NCBI RefSeq assembly: GCF_030297175.1
Contig: NZ_AP028070.1
Coordinates: 2,046,001 to 2,110,000, forward strand
Reading direction: 5' to 3'
From: Marinobacter sp. LA51
GTDB lineage: Bacteria > Pseudomonadota > Gammaproteobacteria > Pseudomonadales > Oleiphilaceae
Length of the DNA stretch: 64,000 nucleotides
The notes below the pieces were generated by a model. It saw only the letters and a program-made list of their open reading frames with translations. It did no database searches and had not been told where the DNA came from. The first letter of the stretch is position 1. Every line of letters begins with the position of its first letter. Made by a program: the position numbers and the translations under genes. Shown one piece after another: positions 9,661 to 19,495 of this stretch.

Positions 9661-10607
9661 TGACCCAACATCGCAGACCCCATATTCTCGTAACCGGTGC
9701 CGCCGGTGCTTTGGCTCAACAGGTCATCACTCAGCTGCGGGATCATTGTGATCTGGTGGCGGTCGATTTCCGGGAACAGGTTTATCTGGGTGACGATATC
9801 CCCAGCTACTGCATCGATTTCAACAAGCGGGTCTTCGAAGACCTGTTCCGACGCTACGAGTTCGACGGTGTCATCCACCTCGGGCGGATCATGTCGAGCC
9901 AGCTCACCCGGATGCGCCGCTATAACGCCAATGTACTGGGAACCCAGAAGCTTCTTGATCTCAGCCTGAAATACGGCATCAAGCGGGTTGTAGTGTTATC
10001 GACCTATCACGTGTACGGCGCAGTAGCGTACAACCCCGCCCTGATCGACGAGTCAGCCCCACTGAAGAGCGCCGGACTCAGCTCCGACCTGATCGACTCG
10101 GTTGAGCTGGAAAACCTGGCGAACATCTATCTCTGGCGCTACCCGGAACTGAACATTTCCATTCTCAGGCCCTGCAATATCGTAGGCCCCGGGGTCAGAA
10201 ATGCCATGAGTACACTATTGGCAAGCGAACGGGCACCCGTTTTGGCGGGCTTTTCGCCAATGATGCAGTTCATCCATATCGACGACATGGCCGACGCCAT
10301 TGTGCTGGCCTATAAAAAACCGGTACGCGGTGTCTTCAATGTCGCCCCTCAGGACTGGGTTGCCTATCAACACGCGCTGAAACTTTGTCACTGTAAAAGC
10401 CTGCCAATCCCTTCGGTGCCACCGATTCTTCCGTCCATGATTCTACGCACACTGAAACTGAGAAGTTTTCCGTCGTACCTGATGGCATTTTTCAAGTATC
10501 CTGTAGTTATCGACGGTAGAGCATTCGCAAGTGAGTTTGGTTTTAATCCCAAGCGACAGCTCAAAGACATCTTCCGGTTTTACATGGATAACAAAAAACC
10601 GGTGTAG
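9660..10607 (+). CDS. NAD-dependent epimerase/dehydratase (extended SDR)
   Basis: 315 residues from an ATG whose A is the last base of the preceding TGA. The N-terminal Rossmann motif is VTGAAGALAQQ (GxxGxxx pattern). The central strand VVVLSTYHVYGAV carries the region where SDRs have their Ser/Tyr, but the YxxxK motif is not clear. LRPCNIVGPGVRNAM and FIHIDDMADAI are typical of sugar-nucleotide epimerase/dehydratases. Coupled to the acyltransferase, it may work on a lipid- or sugar-linked substrate. Substrate not determinable. Confidence 0.8.
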   Translation: MTQHRRPHILVTGAAGALAQQVITQLRDHCDLVAVDFREQVYLGDDIPSYCIDFNKRVFEDLFRRYEFDGVIHLGRIMSSQLTRMRRYNANVLGTQKLLDLSLKYGIKRVVVLSTYHVYGAVAYNPALIDESAPLKSAGLSSDLIDSVELENLANIYLWRYPELNISILRPCNIVGPGVRNAMSTLLASERAPVLAGFSPMMQFIHIDDMADAIVLAYKKPVRGVFNVAPQDWVAYQHALKLCHCKSLPIPSVPPILPSMILRTLKLRSFPSYLMAFFKYPVVIDGRAFASEFGFNPKRQLKDIFRFYMDNKKPV

Positions 10608-10657
10608 CGCAGGTTCAACCGTCAGGGATCAGCCGACACTCACGCAGGATGCGAGAG

Positions 10658-12793
10658 ATGCTAAGCGACTTCAGTGTTATCAGCCACGTGGCGGCCGCCC
10701 TGACCTTCGGGTTGTTGGCGGTGCTTGTAGTTACGCGTTACACCCGGCGAGACATTGATCGCGCCCTGTTCCTGGCTGCCATCGTGACCACCCTCTGGTC
10801 TTCGGCGCTGATCATACAAAGCTTTTGGGGCTTCCCAAGCTTCTTTATCCGTTATCTTCTAGAGCTCCTGAGGTACAGCGCCTGGATTCTGCTGCTGTTC
10901 GCAATGCTCAGGAATTCGTTTCGCCAAGGTAGCCTTACCGGGCAATTAAAACAGATATTGGGTGTTTCAACGGTTGTCCTGCTGGTGCTTCTGGTGGGCT
11001 TCGGGATGCTGGAGTACGTGTTTGGCCTCTCCATCCTGAGCGGCAAAACCCGACTGCTGGGACAGATTGCCCTGTCGTTGCTCGGGCTGTCACTGGTCGA
11101 GCAAATCTGGCGCAACTCTCCGGGATTTGGCCGATCCAGCATGAAATACCTGTGTATTAGCATTGCCACCCTGTTCGCTTTCGACTTCTTCATGTACGCC
11201 GATGCCCTGTTGTTTGGCCAGGTATCTGATTCGTTCTGGAATGCCCGGGGCTTTGTGAATGCCCTTCTGGTTCCGCTGTTTGCAATCAACGTCATAAACA
11301 CCCGCAAACAGCCGGTCGACTTTCAGCTTTCCCGGTCCGCGGTATTTCACGCTGGCACCCTGGTGTTCGCTGGCGGCTACCTTCTGTGCCTGGCGGTAGG
11401 TGGCTACTATGTCAGGGTGCTCGGAGGCGACTGGGGCGATGCGCTGCAGGTTCTGTTTTTCACCATTTCACTGGTGTTTCTAGCTACCCTGGTTCTCTCC
11501 CGCCGAATCCGGGCCAAATTGATGGTGCGGATCAGCAAGAACTTTTTCGACTACAAATATGATTACCGCGAAGAATGGCTAAAAATGACCCGTGAACTGG
11601 CCAATCTGAGCGATGACCCGCCTCTGCCAGAACGGGTAACGAGAATTCTGGCCGGCCTGGTTGAGAGCAACTCCGGTGCAATCTGGCTCAAGGACGATCG
11701 GGGCAGCTTTACCTTGAAAGCGTCGCTGAATACGCCAATCGCGAAATACACGGACATTGAATCAGACTCGGACCTGGTTCGCCTGTTCAATCATCGCGAC
11801 TGGATAGTGAACCTTCGGGAGTACCGCGCCGACCCGGTGGCCTACGATCTACTCGAAATTCCTGAGGCAATTGCCAACATACCGGATGCCTGGCTGGTTA
11901 TTCCGCTATATCTGGATAATGAGCTCTACGGCATTGCGATGGTGGGCGCGCCCTACGCGCCGGTAGAGCTCAACTGGGAAAACTTCGATCTGGTGAAAGT
12001 TGTGGCCCGGCAGACCTGCAACCTTCTGGCCCAGGCGGATGCCCAGCATCGGCTATCGCGCGCCATGCAGTTTGAAGCCGTAAGTAAGGCCTCGGCCTTT
12101 ATGATTCACGACCTCAAAACGGTCATCTCTCAGTTGTCCCTTCTGGTTAAAAATGCCCCCAAGCATCGTCATAACCCTGCCTTCATTGACGACATGATCG
12201 ACACCACAGACCATGCGGTCCGGAAAATGTCGAACCTGGTTGACCATATGCGCCGCCCTACCAGCGACGATAGCGGTGAACAGCAATTACTGGATTTAAC
12301 CGGCCTGGTTGTGAGTCTGCTTGAACACTACAGCCAGTCTCGCCCCAGCCCCCGCCTCGAAGGCAACCCGCCTCAAGCCCTGGTACTGGCGGATGAGGAA
12401 CAGCTGCGCAGTGTCCTGGGCCATCTCATTCAAAACGCCAAGGACGCGACGCCAGCGGAAGGTGAAATCACTCTGTCTCTGAAGATCGCCCGGGGCAATG
12501 TGGCGTTATTCATTCACGACTCAGGCTGCGGAATGACCGAGGAATTTATCAATTGTCAGCTGTTCAAACCGTTCGAGAGTACCAAGGGCCTGACCGGAAT
12601 GGGCATTGGGGCCTATCAGGCGCGGGAGTACGTGCAGAGGGTGGGTGGCAACATCGACGTAACCAGTGAGCCTGGCGTCGGTTCCTGCTTCTCGATTCGG
12701 ATACCACTGGCGAACGTCCCTGCCATGTCCGCTCCGGAGCCCCGAGAGTTTATCGATAATGCTCCGGCACAGCCGAGGCAAAACGCCAATTAG
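10658..12793 (+). CDS. prsK: XrtA/PEP-CTERM system sensor histidine kinase PrsK
   Basis: 711 residues from the ATG at 10658 (AGGA lies eight bases upstream; another ATG at 10649 has no usable spacing). The N-terminal ~300 residues hold about eight membrane segments, followed by a GAF-like domain (about 315-470). The H-box is FMIHDLKTVIS with phosphoacceptor His484. The HATPase boxes are GHLIQNAKDATP (N), DSGCGMTEEF (G1) and GMGIGAYQAREYV (G2). The architecture matches PrsK, the sensor paired with PrsR in exosortase A genomes. Signal unknown. It heads the prsK-prsR-prsT-xrtA run. Confidence 0.93.
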   Translation: MLSDFSVISHVAAALTFGLLAVLVVTRYTRRDIDRALFLAAIVTTLWSSALIIQSFWGFPSFFIRYLLELLRYSAWILLLFAMLRNSFRQGSLTGQLKQILGVSTVVLLVLLVGFGMLEYVFGLSILSGKTRLLGQIALSLLGLSLVEQIWRNSPGFGRSSMKYLCISIATLFAFDFFMYADALLFGQVSDSFWNARGFVNALLVPLFAINVINTRKQPVDFQLSRSAVFHAGTLVFAGGYLLCLAVGGYYVRVLGGDWGDALQVLFFTISLVFLATLVLSRRIRAKLMVRISKNFFDYKYDYREEWLKMTRELANLSDDPPLPERVTRILAGLVESNSGAIWLKDDRGSFTLKASLNTPIAKYTDIESDSDLVRLFNHRDWIVNLREYRADPVAYDLLEIPEAIANIPDAWLVIPLYLDNELYGIAMVGAPYAPVELNWENFDLVKVVARQTCNLLAQADAQHRLSRAMQFEAVSKASAFMIHDLKTVISQLSLLVKNAPKHRHNPAFIDDMIDTTDHAVRKMSNLVDHMRRPTSDDSGEQQLLDLTGLVVSLLEHYSQSRPSPRLEGNPPQALVLADEEQLRSVLGHLIQNAKDATPAEGEITLSLKIARGNVALFIHDSGCGMTEEFINCQLFKPFESTKGLTGMGIGAYQAREYVQRVGGNIDVTSEPGVGSCFSIRIPLANVPAMSAPEPREFIDNAPAQPRQNAN

Positions 12794-12808
12794 TAGTCGT
12801 TTCGCATT

Positions 12809-12843
12809 AACATTTGGACTTTGCATTGCAAAGCGCCAATGTT
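12809..12843. promoter_or_regulatory. long imperfect palindrome between prsK and prsR
   Basis: Two 16-base arms (AACATTTGGACTTTGC and GCAAAGCGCCAATGTT) flank ATT. Thirteen of 16 positions are complementary, including the perfect inner CTTTGC/GCAAAG. No T-run follows, so a Rho-independent terminator is unlikely. It starts 15 bases after the prsK stop and lies before any good prsR ribosome-binding site. It could be an operator, or an mRNA hairpin that sets prsK/prsR ratios. Confidence 0.5.
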
Positions 12844-12927
12844 CAGTTAAGAATTAATCAAAGGATGCCAGTGGAACAAGGTGTCCAGAACTATACAAGG
12901 TATATAGACAAGGGAATTGTTTCTGGC

Positions 12928-14301
12928 GTGACTAGACGACTCTTAATCGTAGAGGATGACCCGGGCCTGCAGAGCCAAATGCGCTGGTGCTTCAACGAGG
13001 AGCTTGATATCACGGTCGCATCTGACCGGGATTCCGCTCTGGCGGCGCTTCGGCGCACAGAGCCCGATGTGGTGACCCTTGATCTTGGGCTACCCCCGGA
13101 TCCGGGCGGGGCCACAGAAGGCTTCGGCCTGCTTGAGGAAATCCTTCGCTTAGCCCCAAGAACCAAAGTGATTGTTGTAACCGGTCGCGAGGACAAAGAA
13201 AACGCGGTCAAAGCGATCGGTATGGGCGCCTGCGATTTTTACCAGAAGCCCCTGGATGCCGACATTCTTACCTTTGTGGTTCACCGAGCGTTCCGGCTGG
13301 CTGAACTTGAACGAGAAAACCGTGATTTGGCCAGCCATCGCAATGGCACCAACATTAAGGGTATTGTGGCCGCCAGCCCGCAAATGCTCGCCATTTGCCG
13401 CACTCTTGAAAAAGTCGCTCCCACCGACGTCACCACGCTGATCACCGGCGAGACCGGAACGGGCAAAGAACTGCTGGCACGCGCCATTCATGACCTGAGT
13501 CAGCGTGGACAAAAACCTTTCGCTGCTATCAATTGTGCCGCCATTCCCGAAAATCTGCTGGAAAGCGAACTGTTCGGGTTTGAAAAAGGCTCCTTCACGG
13601 GCGCCACCCACTCCAAGAAAGGTAAAATCGAGAGCGCCAACGGTGGCACCCTTTTTCTGGATGAAATCGGCGACATGCCCATGGCTCTTCAGGCCAAGCT
13701 CCTACGGTTCCTCCAGGAGCGCCTGGTGGATCGAGTTGGCTCCGTGCAACCAATTCCAGTAGACGTACGGGTGGTTTGCGCCACGCACCGGGACGTAAAA
13801 TCTCTGATCGACAGCGGGGATTTCCGCGAGGACCTGTATTACAGGATCAGCGAAATAACTCTCGAAGTGCCTGCCGTTCGTGATCGCGATGGAGATGCAG
13901 CCGTGATTGCCCAGTCATTGCTAAAAAGCCTCGGCAAGCAAATGGAGCGCCCCGGCCTTTGCTTCTCCGAAGACGCCGTAGATGCCATCAACGGCTATGC
14001 CTGGCCTGGCAACGTTCGCGAGATGATCAACAAGATTAAACGGGCCACCATTATGGCTGATGGCAAGCGTGTGACCGCCGAAGATCTGGAACTACCCACC
14101 GAACATACTGCCCGGGATCATCAGCTCAATTTAAGACAGGTGCGGGAAAACGCGGAACGTCAGGCGATTGTACAGGCACTGCGTACCTGCAACTTCAATA
14201 TTGCACAGACATCGCGCCTACTCGGCGTAACGCGCCCCACCCTGTACAACCTGACCGACAAATACCGGATCGAAACCTCGGCAGAGCCGGCGAAAACCTG
14301 A
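12928..14301 (+). CDS. prsR: XrtA/PEP-CTERM system response regulator PrsR (sigma-54 activator)
   Basis: An NtrC-type activator. The receiver domain has VEDDPG and phosphoacceptor Asp52 (VTLDLGLPP). The AAA+ domain has Walker A GETGTGKE, the sigma-54 contact loop GSFTGA (GAFTGA variant) and GGTLFLDEIGDM. The C-terminal helix-turn-helix is NIAQTSRLLGVTRPTLYNL. Start is uncertain. I place it at GTG 12928, which puts the receiver at the N-terminus and gives 457 residues, near the usual family length. A GTG at 12871 with AAAGGA five bases upstream would add 19 residues. Together with PrsK it should switch on sigma-54 promoters of PEP-CTERM and EPS genes. Confidence 0.93.
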   Translation: MTRRLLIVEDDPGLQSQMRWCFNEELDITVASDRDSALAALRRTEPDVVTLDLGLPPDPGGATEGFGLLEEILRLAPRTKVIVVTGREDKENAVKAIGMGACDFYQKPLDADILTFVVHRAFRLAELERENRDLASHRNGTNIKGIVAASPQMLAICRTLEKVAPTDVTTLITGETGTGKELLARAIHDLSQRGQKPFAAINCAAIPENLLESELFGFEKGSFTGATHSKKGKIESANGGTLFLDEIGDMPMALQAKLLRFLQERLVDRVGSVQPIPVDVRVVCATHRDVKSLIDSGDFREDLYYRISEITLEVPAVRDRDGDAAVIAQSLLKSLGKQMERPGLCFSEDAVDAINGYAWPGNVREMINKIKRATIMADGKRVTAEDLELPTEHTARDHQLNLRQVRENAERQAIVQALRTCNFNIAQTSRLLGVTRPTLYNLTDKYRIETSAEPAKT

Positions 14302-14343
14302 ACATCTGGACGTTTATAATAAGACCCGAAAAGGACCAGGGCC

Positions 14344-17043
14344 ATGATATCAGCGCTAACAGTACGCACTTCCCTCCTTGCAATTATCGTCGTGCTGGCG
14401 GTTGCCGGTTGTAGCAGTGAAGACAAAGAGATGAGCCAGGAGGACATCCAATATCTGAGCCATCTGGACCAATCCCGATTTTATCAACGCCAGGGTGAGC
14501 TCAAGGCCAGCTCCCAAGAAGCCCGAAGTGCCATCGAGCTGCAACCCCACAAGATTGAGCCGTACTTTCTTATCATTGATAACCTGCTCACCGCGGGCGA
14601 TGCAGTTAATGCGGAGCGTCAGCTCAAACGCTTAATGGAGACGGCCTCCGGCCAGGAGCACAACTCAACGATCACCAACCGGGCAAATCTGATCCTTGCC
14701 CAAGCCAAGCTCAGGCAAGCCAAATATGACGAGGCCCTGGCGGCACTTAATGAAATTTCCGAGCCCTCGGCGGCGGTTGAGGCAAAATCTACTGTGCTGC
14801 GCGGCCAGATTCACTTGGCAGCCGGCAACTCGGAACTGGCTCAGGCAGCGTTCGTACAGGCCAACTCCATGGCCTCAGATTCAATCGAGGCGCTGATTGG
14901 CCTATCTAAGATCGCTCTTGCACAAGGCGACGAAACCACAGCGCGCCAGCGGGTTGCTGAAGCTGAAGAACTGGATCGCGAGAACGCGGAACTATGGCTG
15001 TGGAAAGCACAGCTCGCCCACTTCGAAGAAGACTGGGCAAAGGCTGAAGATGCCTACATCCGGGCTTTGGAGGACATTGGCCAGTACGACGTCATGACCG
15101 CACGGAAATACACCACCATCTCTGCCTTAATAAGTGTCCTGCGAGCTCAAAGCAAGTTTTCTGAAGCGTTTGTTTATGAGGAAATTCTTGCCAAGTCGCC
15201 TCCCGGGAAAATTCGTAGCAACCTGATTGCCGCCGAAGAAGCCTTGCGAAGTCAGGACCTCGTGAAGGCAGAGCGCTACCTAAAAGAAATCCTGGCCCAG
15301 GCTCCAGGACATGAGCAGACCACCCTGATGCTCGGCCTGGTGCGTTTTCGCCAGGGGCGAGCAGAGGAAGCGCATCAGTTACTCGAGCCCATTGCCAGTA
15401 AAGGCGACTCAGAGATTGCCAGTAAAATGCTTGCTGCCACCATGCTCCAGATGGGCAATCCGCAGGGCGCGCAATCAACCCTGGCGGAACTGGAAAATGG
15501 CGACTCCGATCCTGAGACCCTAACCCTGGTAGCCATCGCGGCACTGGAAAATGGTGATTTGGAAACTGGTGAAGCGCTGATGGAGAAGGCGCTCAGCATC
15601 AATCCCGACAACCATGAGCTGCGACTGCGCTACGCCGGTTACCTCAGCCAGCGCGACGAGCACCAACGGGCAATCACGCAGGTAGCCCAAGTCAGGCAGC
15701 ATGCCCCCAAACTTGATCAAGCCCGCCAGGTACTGATCCAAGTTTACGTTCAAGCAGGAGACATTAAATCGGCTATTCAAGCTTCGGAAAGCTGGATGAA
15801 GGATGATGAAAACAGCATTCAGGCCCGGATTACCCGGGGCAATCTCGCTCTTCAGGCCGGAGAATCGGAGCAGGCTCGGCAGTATTTCCTCAAGGCGCAA
15901 CAGGTATTCCCGAAAGCAGCTGAGCCATCCATAGCATTAGGTCAGCTGGCCTTGGTCAAAAACGACCGAGCCGAGGCAAAAACTCAGTTCCAGACCGCGG
16001 TTCGGCTGGCACCAGACAGCGCTCAGGCGTTGCAGGGCCTGCTTACCGTACAGGAGCGTGACGAAACCGAGCAATTTATGAGGACCGTTTTGGAGAGCCA
16101 TCCGGACGCGACAGGACCACGCCTGATTCTTTTGGAAATCGCCTTGCTCGGCAATAACACTGAAGAGGCCGATCAGTTGACCGCGTCGTTATTGGAACGC
16201 TCCGATGAAGCTACACCGGCGCCGTCCTCCGAAATGGTGGCGGGTATCTATGGCAATGCGGCTGCAAATCTGCGCCAATCCGGAGAAACAGAGAAGTCCG
16301 ATTTATTGCTCGAGCGGGCACAGGTTCTGTTTCCGGACAACGAACGGATCAACCTACTGGCTGCCAGGCAGGCCTTCGATCGGGGCAACATCGAGGCTGC
16401 CAAAAAACTTCTCGAAAACACCCGAAAACAGCACCCTCTGTCCGCGCACCCCTACCTCCTTGAGGCTGAATATCTCGAACGTGAAGCTGATTATGAGGAA
16501 GCCGCTCAGCGTTATAAGGAGGCACTGGCCAAGAAATCCAACCCGGAGATCGTTGCCGGCTATGTCAGGAATTTGCAGCGCTCAGGAAAAGCTGAGGAGG
16601 CACTTGCATTCTTGAAGCAAGAGCTCGATACAACGCCGGACGACCTCCAGCTTCGCCTGAACCTGGCTTTGCTCCAGCAGTCGACTGGACAGGAACAAAG
16701 CGCTCAAGCCAATTACGAAACGTTGCTTGTTGCCATGCCCGATAACACGGTTGTTCTGAACAACCTGGCCTGGCTTTACCACAAGAACGACGATCAGAGG
16801 GCAGTGAAATTAGCTGAGCGGGCCTATGAGCTTAGCCCCGACAACGCGGCCATTGCCGATACCTACGGATGGATCATGCTCAAGGCTGGCAACCACAGGG
16901 AAAGCGTGCCTGTGCTCGAGAAGGCCCACGAACTCCAGCCGGACTCCGAGGAAATTGCCCGGCATTTGGCCGAGGCTTATCGCATTGTCGGCATGACCTC
17001 GGCCGCCCAGCGCATCCTGGAGAAGTTTGGTGATCAGGGTTAA
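14344..17043 (+). CDS. prsT: XrtA/PEP-CTERM system TPR-repeat lipoprotein PrsT
   Basis: 899 residues. The N-terminus is a lipoprotein signal (SLLAIIVVLAVAGCSSED, lipobox VAGC, Cys23). Nearly all the rest is tetratricopeptide repeats with A/L/Y/P periodicity, for example AQANYETLLVAMPDNTVVLN and ALSINPDNHELRLRYAGYL. PrsT proteins occupy this position between prsR and the exosortase gene and are thought to scaffold export of EPS or PEP-CTERM proteins at the periplasmic face. A TATAAT hexamer at 14315-14320 may give an internal promoter, but I see no convincing -35. Confidence 0.93.
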   Translation: MISALTVRTSLLAIIVVLAVAGCSSEDKEMSQEDIQYLSHLDQSRFYQRQGELKASSQEARSAIELQPHKIEPYFLIIDNLLTAGDAVNAERQLKRLMETASGQEHNSTITNRANLILAQAKLRQAKYDEALAALNEISEPSAAVEAKSTVLRGQIHLAAGNSELAQAAFVQANSMASDSIEALIGLSKIALAQGDETTARQRVAEAEELDRENAELWLWKAQLAHFEEDWAKAEDAYIRALEDIGQYDVMTARKYTTISALISVLRAQSKFSEAFVYEEILAKSPPGKIRSNLIAAEEALRSQDLVKAERYLKEILAQAPGHEQTTLMLGLVRFRQGRAEEAHQLLEPIASKGDSEIASKMLAATMLQMGNPQGAQSTLAELENGDSDPETLTLVAIAALENGDLETGEALMEKALSINPDNHELRLRYAGYLSQRDEHQRAITQVAQVRQHAPKLDQARQVLIQVYVQAGDIKSAIQASESWMKDDENSIQARITRGNLALQAGESEQARQYFLKAQQVFPKAAEPSIALGQLALVKNDRAEAKTQFQTAVRLAPDSAQALQGLLTVQERDETEQFMRTVLESHPDATGPRLILLEIALLGNNTEEADQLTASLLERSDEATPAPSSEMVAGIYGNAAANLRQSGETEKSDLLLERAQVLFPDNERINLLAARQAFDRGNIEAAKKLLENTRKQHPLSAHPYLLEAEYLEREADYEEAAQRYKEALAKKSNPEIVAGYVRNLQRSGKAEEALAFLKQELDTTPDDLQLRLNLALLQQSTGQEQSAQANYETLLVAMPDNTVVLNNLAWLYHKNDDQRAVKLAERAYELSPDNAAIADTYGWIMLKAGNHRESVPVLEKAHELQPDSEEIARHLAEAYRIVGMTSAAQRILEKFGDQG

Positions 17044-17049
17044 TAAGCG

Positions 17050-18558
17050 ATGAGTGCCCTCTCCCGCTATTCAGTCCAGTTCCGATGGTTGCTGTTAGTT
17101 CCAATTCTTCTGCTTGGTCTGTGGGCCGAGTGGCAGGATTTCTTTGCACTCTGGTATGAATCGATTATCTACACCCACGGCTACCTGGTTCTGGGCGGGG
17201 TATTGTTTCTGCTTTATGAACGGCGGCACGTACTGAAAAGACTGACCGTCTCAGGCTCACCCTTTGCGTTATTCCTGCTTGCCGGTGCAAGTGTCACGTT
17301 GCTTCTCGCTCAGGCCGCCGATATTCGGGTAATCCGGCTGTTGCTCACGCCTGTACTGATACTTCTGTGGGGCTGGTCTATCTGGGGACGGGAGTTTTTG
17401 AGGGCCGCTGCCGGGCCCATCTCGCTGCTGGTTTTCGCAGTACCCATTTGGGACGACTTTTCCCCCCTTTTGCAGCACATCACCGTATTCTTCAACACGC
17501 TGTTTTTGCAGCTCGCCGACATTGAAGCCACGATCAACGAATTTCTCATTGTACTGCAAGTAGGCGCATTTCTGGTCGAGGACGGATGCAGTGGTGTTCG
17601 CTACCTCATGGTGGCCTTGTTCCTTTCAGCGTTCTACGGGCAGCTTTATTACCGCTCCATGCGCTCCAAAGTCCTGTTGTTCGTTATTGCGGGACTCCTG
17701 TCGATGCTGGCTAACTGGATAAGGGTCTTTGGCATCATCGCTGCTGGTCATTACACCAACATGGAAACATCCCTGGTGAAAGACCACGAGCTCTTTGGCT
17801 GGGTCGTTTTTGTTATTTTCACCCTAGTTCCACTGTTCGTTTTTTCATCCAAATTCGAAACTTTCCCCAGATCTGAGAAAACCATTTCACCCAAGCCGGA
17901 GCAGACTTCTGGGTTTCCGTTGGGGGTCAAATCCTTGGTCTGGCCGGTCGCTGCATCCGTATTTATTATTTGGCCCGCTTTGGTTCCTCTGGCGCTGCAC
18001 GCAAAAACCGAAAACATTGCCAAGTCCTGGAAGCCCGAGTTAATAACCAATGTGCCCGAGTGGCGGGGACCACTTCGCCACGCCAACTTCTGGACCCCCG
18101 AATTCACCAACCCTGACGTTGAGCTCAGCGGCGTCTACGTGTCGGATGACCTGCAGCAGGTTCAATTGCAGATCACCGGATATAGGAATCAATCTCAGGA
18201 CAGGGAACTAATCTTTTACAAGAACCGGTTGTTCGATGAATCGGAGTGGCAGCTGGTTTCCGCAACCGAGCGGTCATTTACCGGCCCTCACCCAATTCGA
18301 CCTACGAAAGTGGCAGAGGCCGTGATTCAAATGCAACAGGACGAATCCCGCATCATTGTTTGGTACTGGTACAACGTGGGAGGACATCTAACACCGTCAC
18401 GAATTGAGGCAAAGATTGCAGGCGCATTCAAGAAAATTACAGGGGACAACCGGGGCGCGCTTTGGGCGCTGGCCGGTCGGTGCGGAGACGGTTCGAGTTA
18501 CGGTTGCGAACAGCAGCGTGAGGCCTTCGCTCGATTCCTGAATCAGATAGTGAAGTAG
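17050..18558 (+). CDS. xrtA: exosortase A (with EpsI-type C-terminal domain)
   Basis: 502 residues. The N-terminal two-thirds is an eight-segment membrane protein containing the exosortase catalytic residues: Cys180 in EDGCSGVRYL, Arg225 in NWIRVFGIIAAG, and His246 in VKDHELFGWVVF. After the last membrane segment (about residue 320) comes a soluble EpsI/DUF3485-like domain, as in the XrtA subtype. Exosortases recognise and process C-terminal PEP motifs on exported proteins. It begins six bases after prsT and ends one base before the convergent formyltransferase gene. No PEP-CTERM substrate is encoded in the window. Confidence 0.95.
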   Translation: MSALSRYSVQFRWLLLVPILLLGLWAEWQDFFALWYESIIYTHGYLVLGGVLFLLYERRHVLKRLTVSGSPFALFLLAGASVTLLLAQAADIRVIRLLLTPVLILLWGWSIWGREFLRAAAGPISLLVFAVPIWDDFSPLLQHITVFFNTLFLQLADIEATINEFLIVLQVGAFLVEDGCSGVRYLMVALFLSAFYGQLYYRSMRSKVLLFVIAGLLSMLANWIRVFGIIAAGHYTNMETSLVKDHELFGWVVFVIFTLVPLFVFSSKFETFPRSEKTISPKPEQTSGFPLGVKSLVWPVAASVFIIWPALVPLALHAKTENIAKSWKPELITNVPEWRGPLRHANFWTPEFTNPDVELSGVYVSDDLQQVQLQITGYRNQSQDRELIFYKNRLFDESEWQLVSATERSFTGPHPIRPTKVAEAVIQMQQDESRIIVWYWYNVGGHLTPSRIEAKIAGAFKKITGDNRGALWALAGRCGDGSSYGCEQQREAFARFLNQIVK

Positions 18559-18559
18559 A

Positions 18560-19471
18560 TTAGCTTGTCGAAACAGTAGCCGCCTTCCGAACCTTGCTTA
18601 CCTTTGAGAAATCATTAATTAGAGCCGTTTCCACTCGCTGATCTCTCTCTGATTTATTCGCTAGGTAGTCCGAGAGAACACCGGCCTGAATGCGGCGCCA
18701 GGTATTACGTTTCACCCGGGTAGTGAAGCTGTCGTTTAGGTAAAGTCGCCCCTTTGTCGTTAGTGAGACCGAGTGGCAGCGGCGCTGCTCCAGATCGGAT
18801 ACCGCCTGAACCATCATTTCTACGCCCAACCTCACCACTTTCTCATACAGGCTGTTCGGATTATCGTCAGCCACAATAGTTGGTCGGCCCTGGTAGACAA
18901 CATCACCATCGTCGACTCCCCTGGAAACAAAGTGCACAGTCGCACCCACACACTCAGGCTCGTTGTTATGAATGGCCCAATCCGTCGTGAAAAGCCCACG
19001 GTAAAACTGGGAGAGCCCTCCATGGAGGTTGACAACACCGTACGCTGGAATCGATAACAGATCTGCTTTCATAATCGATGCGCCACACACGGCAATAACA
19101 TCAGGCCTAAGATTGTGCATCCAATCGCGGTATTCCGACGCGTTGATAGCATTCACTCCCTCAGTGTACAAACTCTCCACGCCATCGCTAACAATGAGCT
19201 TTCTTCCTTCTTCTCCGAAATCCAGTGCATTCCCAGGCTGATTATAGGCCTGACGCGGTTCGAGGAAAGTTCGGTCCAATACGTCCAAACTTCTGCGGAT
19301 AAAGGTTCGTGGGCTGGAGGCGTATTTGGTGGCCTTTTTAATGAGTGACGAACGGTCTCTTTCAGGAGTCTGGTTTTCCACCACCACACCCACCACGTTC
19401 AAAAACTTCATCAATTGATTGGCAAAGAACACATCCGACTTATCCGGACTGACGACGACCAGTACGCGCAC
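18560..19471 (-). CDS. formyltransferase family protein
   Basis: 303 residues from a GTG at 19471, chosen because AGGGAGG lies eight bases upstream; an in-frame GTG at 19480 has no spacing. The formyltransferase core is present: Asn-x-His in VVNLHGGLSQFYRG, the catalytic Asp in GVDDGDVVYQGRP, and GATVHFV between them. Such enzymes use N10-formyl-tetrahydrofolate to formylate an amine, as in Met-tRNA, GAR or amino-sugar substrates. Length and context fit a sugar or small-molecule amine better than Met-tRNA. It is the last gene of a three-gene minus-strand unit divergent from the assembly-line genes, so the target may be their product or an amino sugar of the EPS. Confidence 0.85.
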   Translation of the reverse strand: MRVLVVVSPDKSDVFFANQLMKFLNVVGVVVENQTPERDRSSLIKKATKYASSPRTFIRRSLDVLDRTFLEPRQAYNQPGNALDFGEEGRKLIVSDGVESLYTEGVNAINASEYRDWMHNLRPDVIAVCGASIMKADLLSIPAYGVVNLHGGLSQFYRGLFTTDWAIHNNEPECVGATVHFVSRGVDDGDVVYQGRPTIVADDNPNSLYEKVVRLGVEMMVQAVSDLEQRRCHSVSLTTKGRLYLNDSFTTRVKRNTWRRIQAGVLSDYLANKSERDQRVETALINDFSKVSKVRKAATVSTS

Positions 19472-19495
19472 TGGGCTCACCTCCCTATGACTAAT

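Noticed and set aside
12814..12927. TTG start for prsR at 12814
   Set aside because: It lies inside the palindrome, has no ribosome-binding site, and adds sequence foreign to receiver domains.
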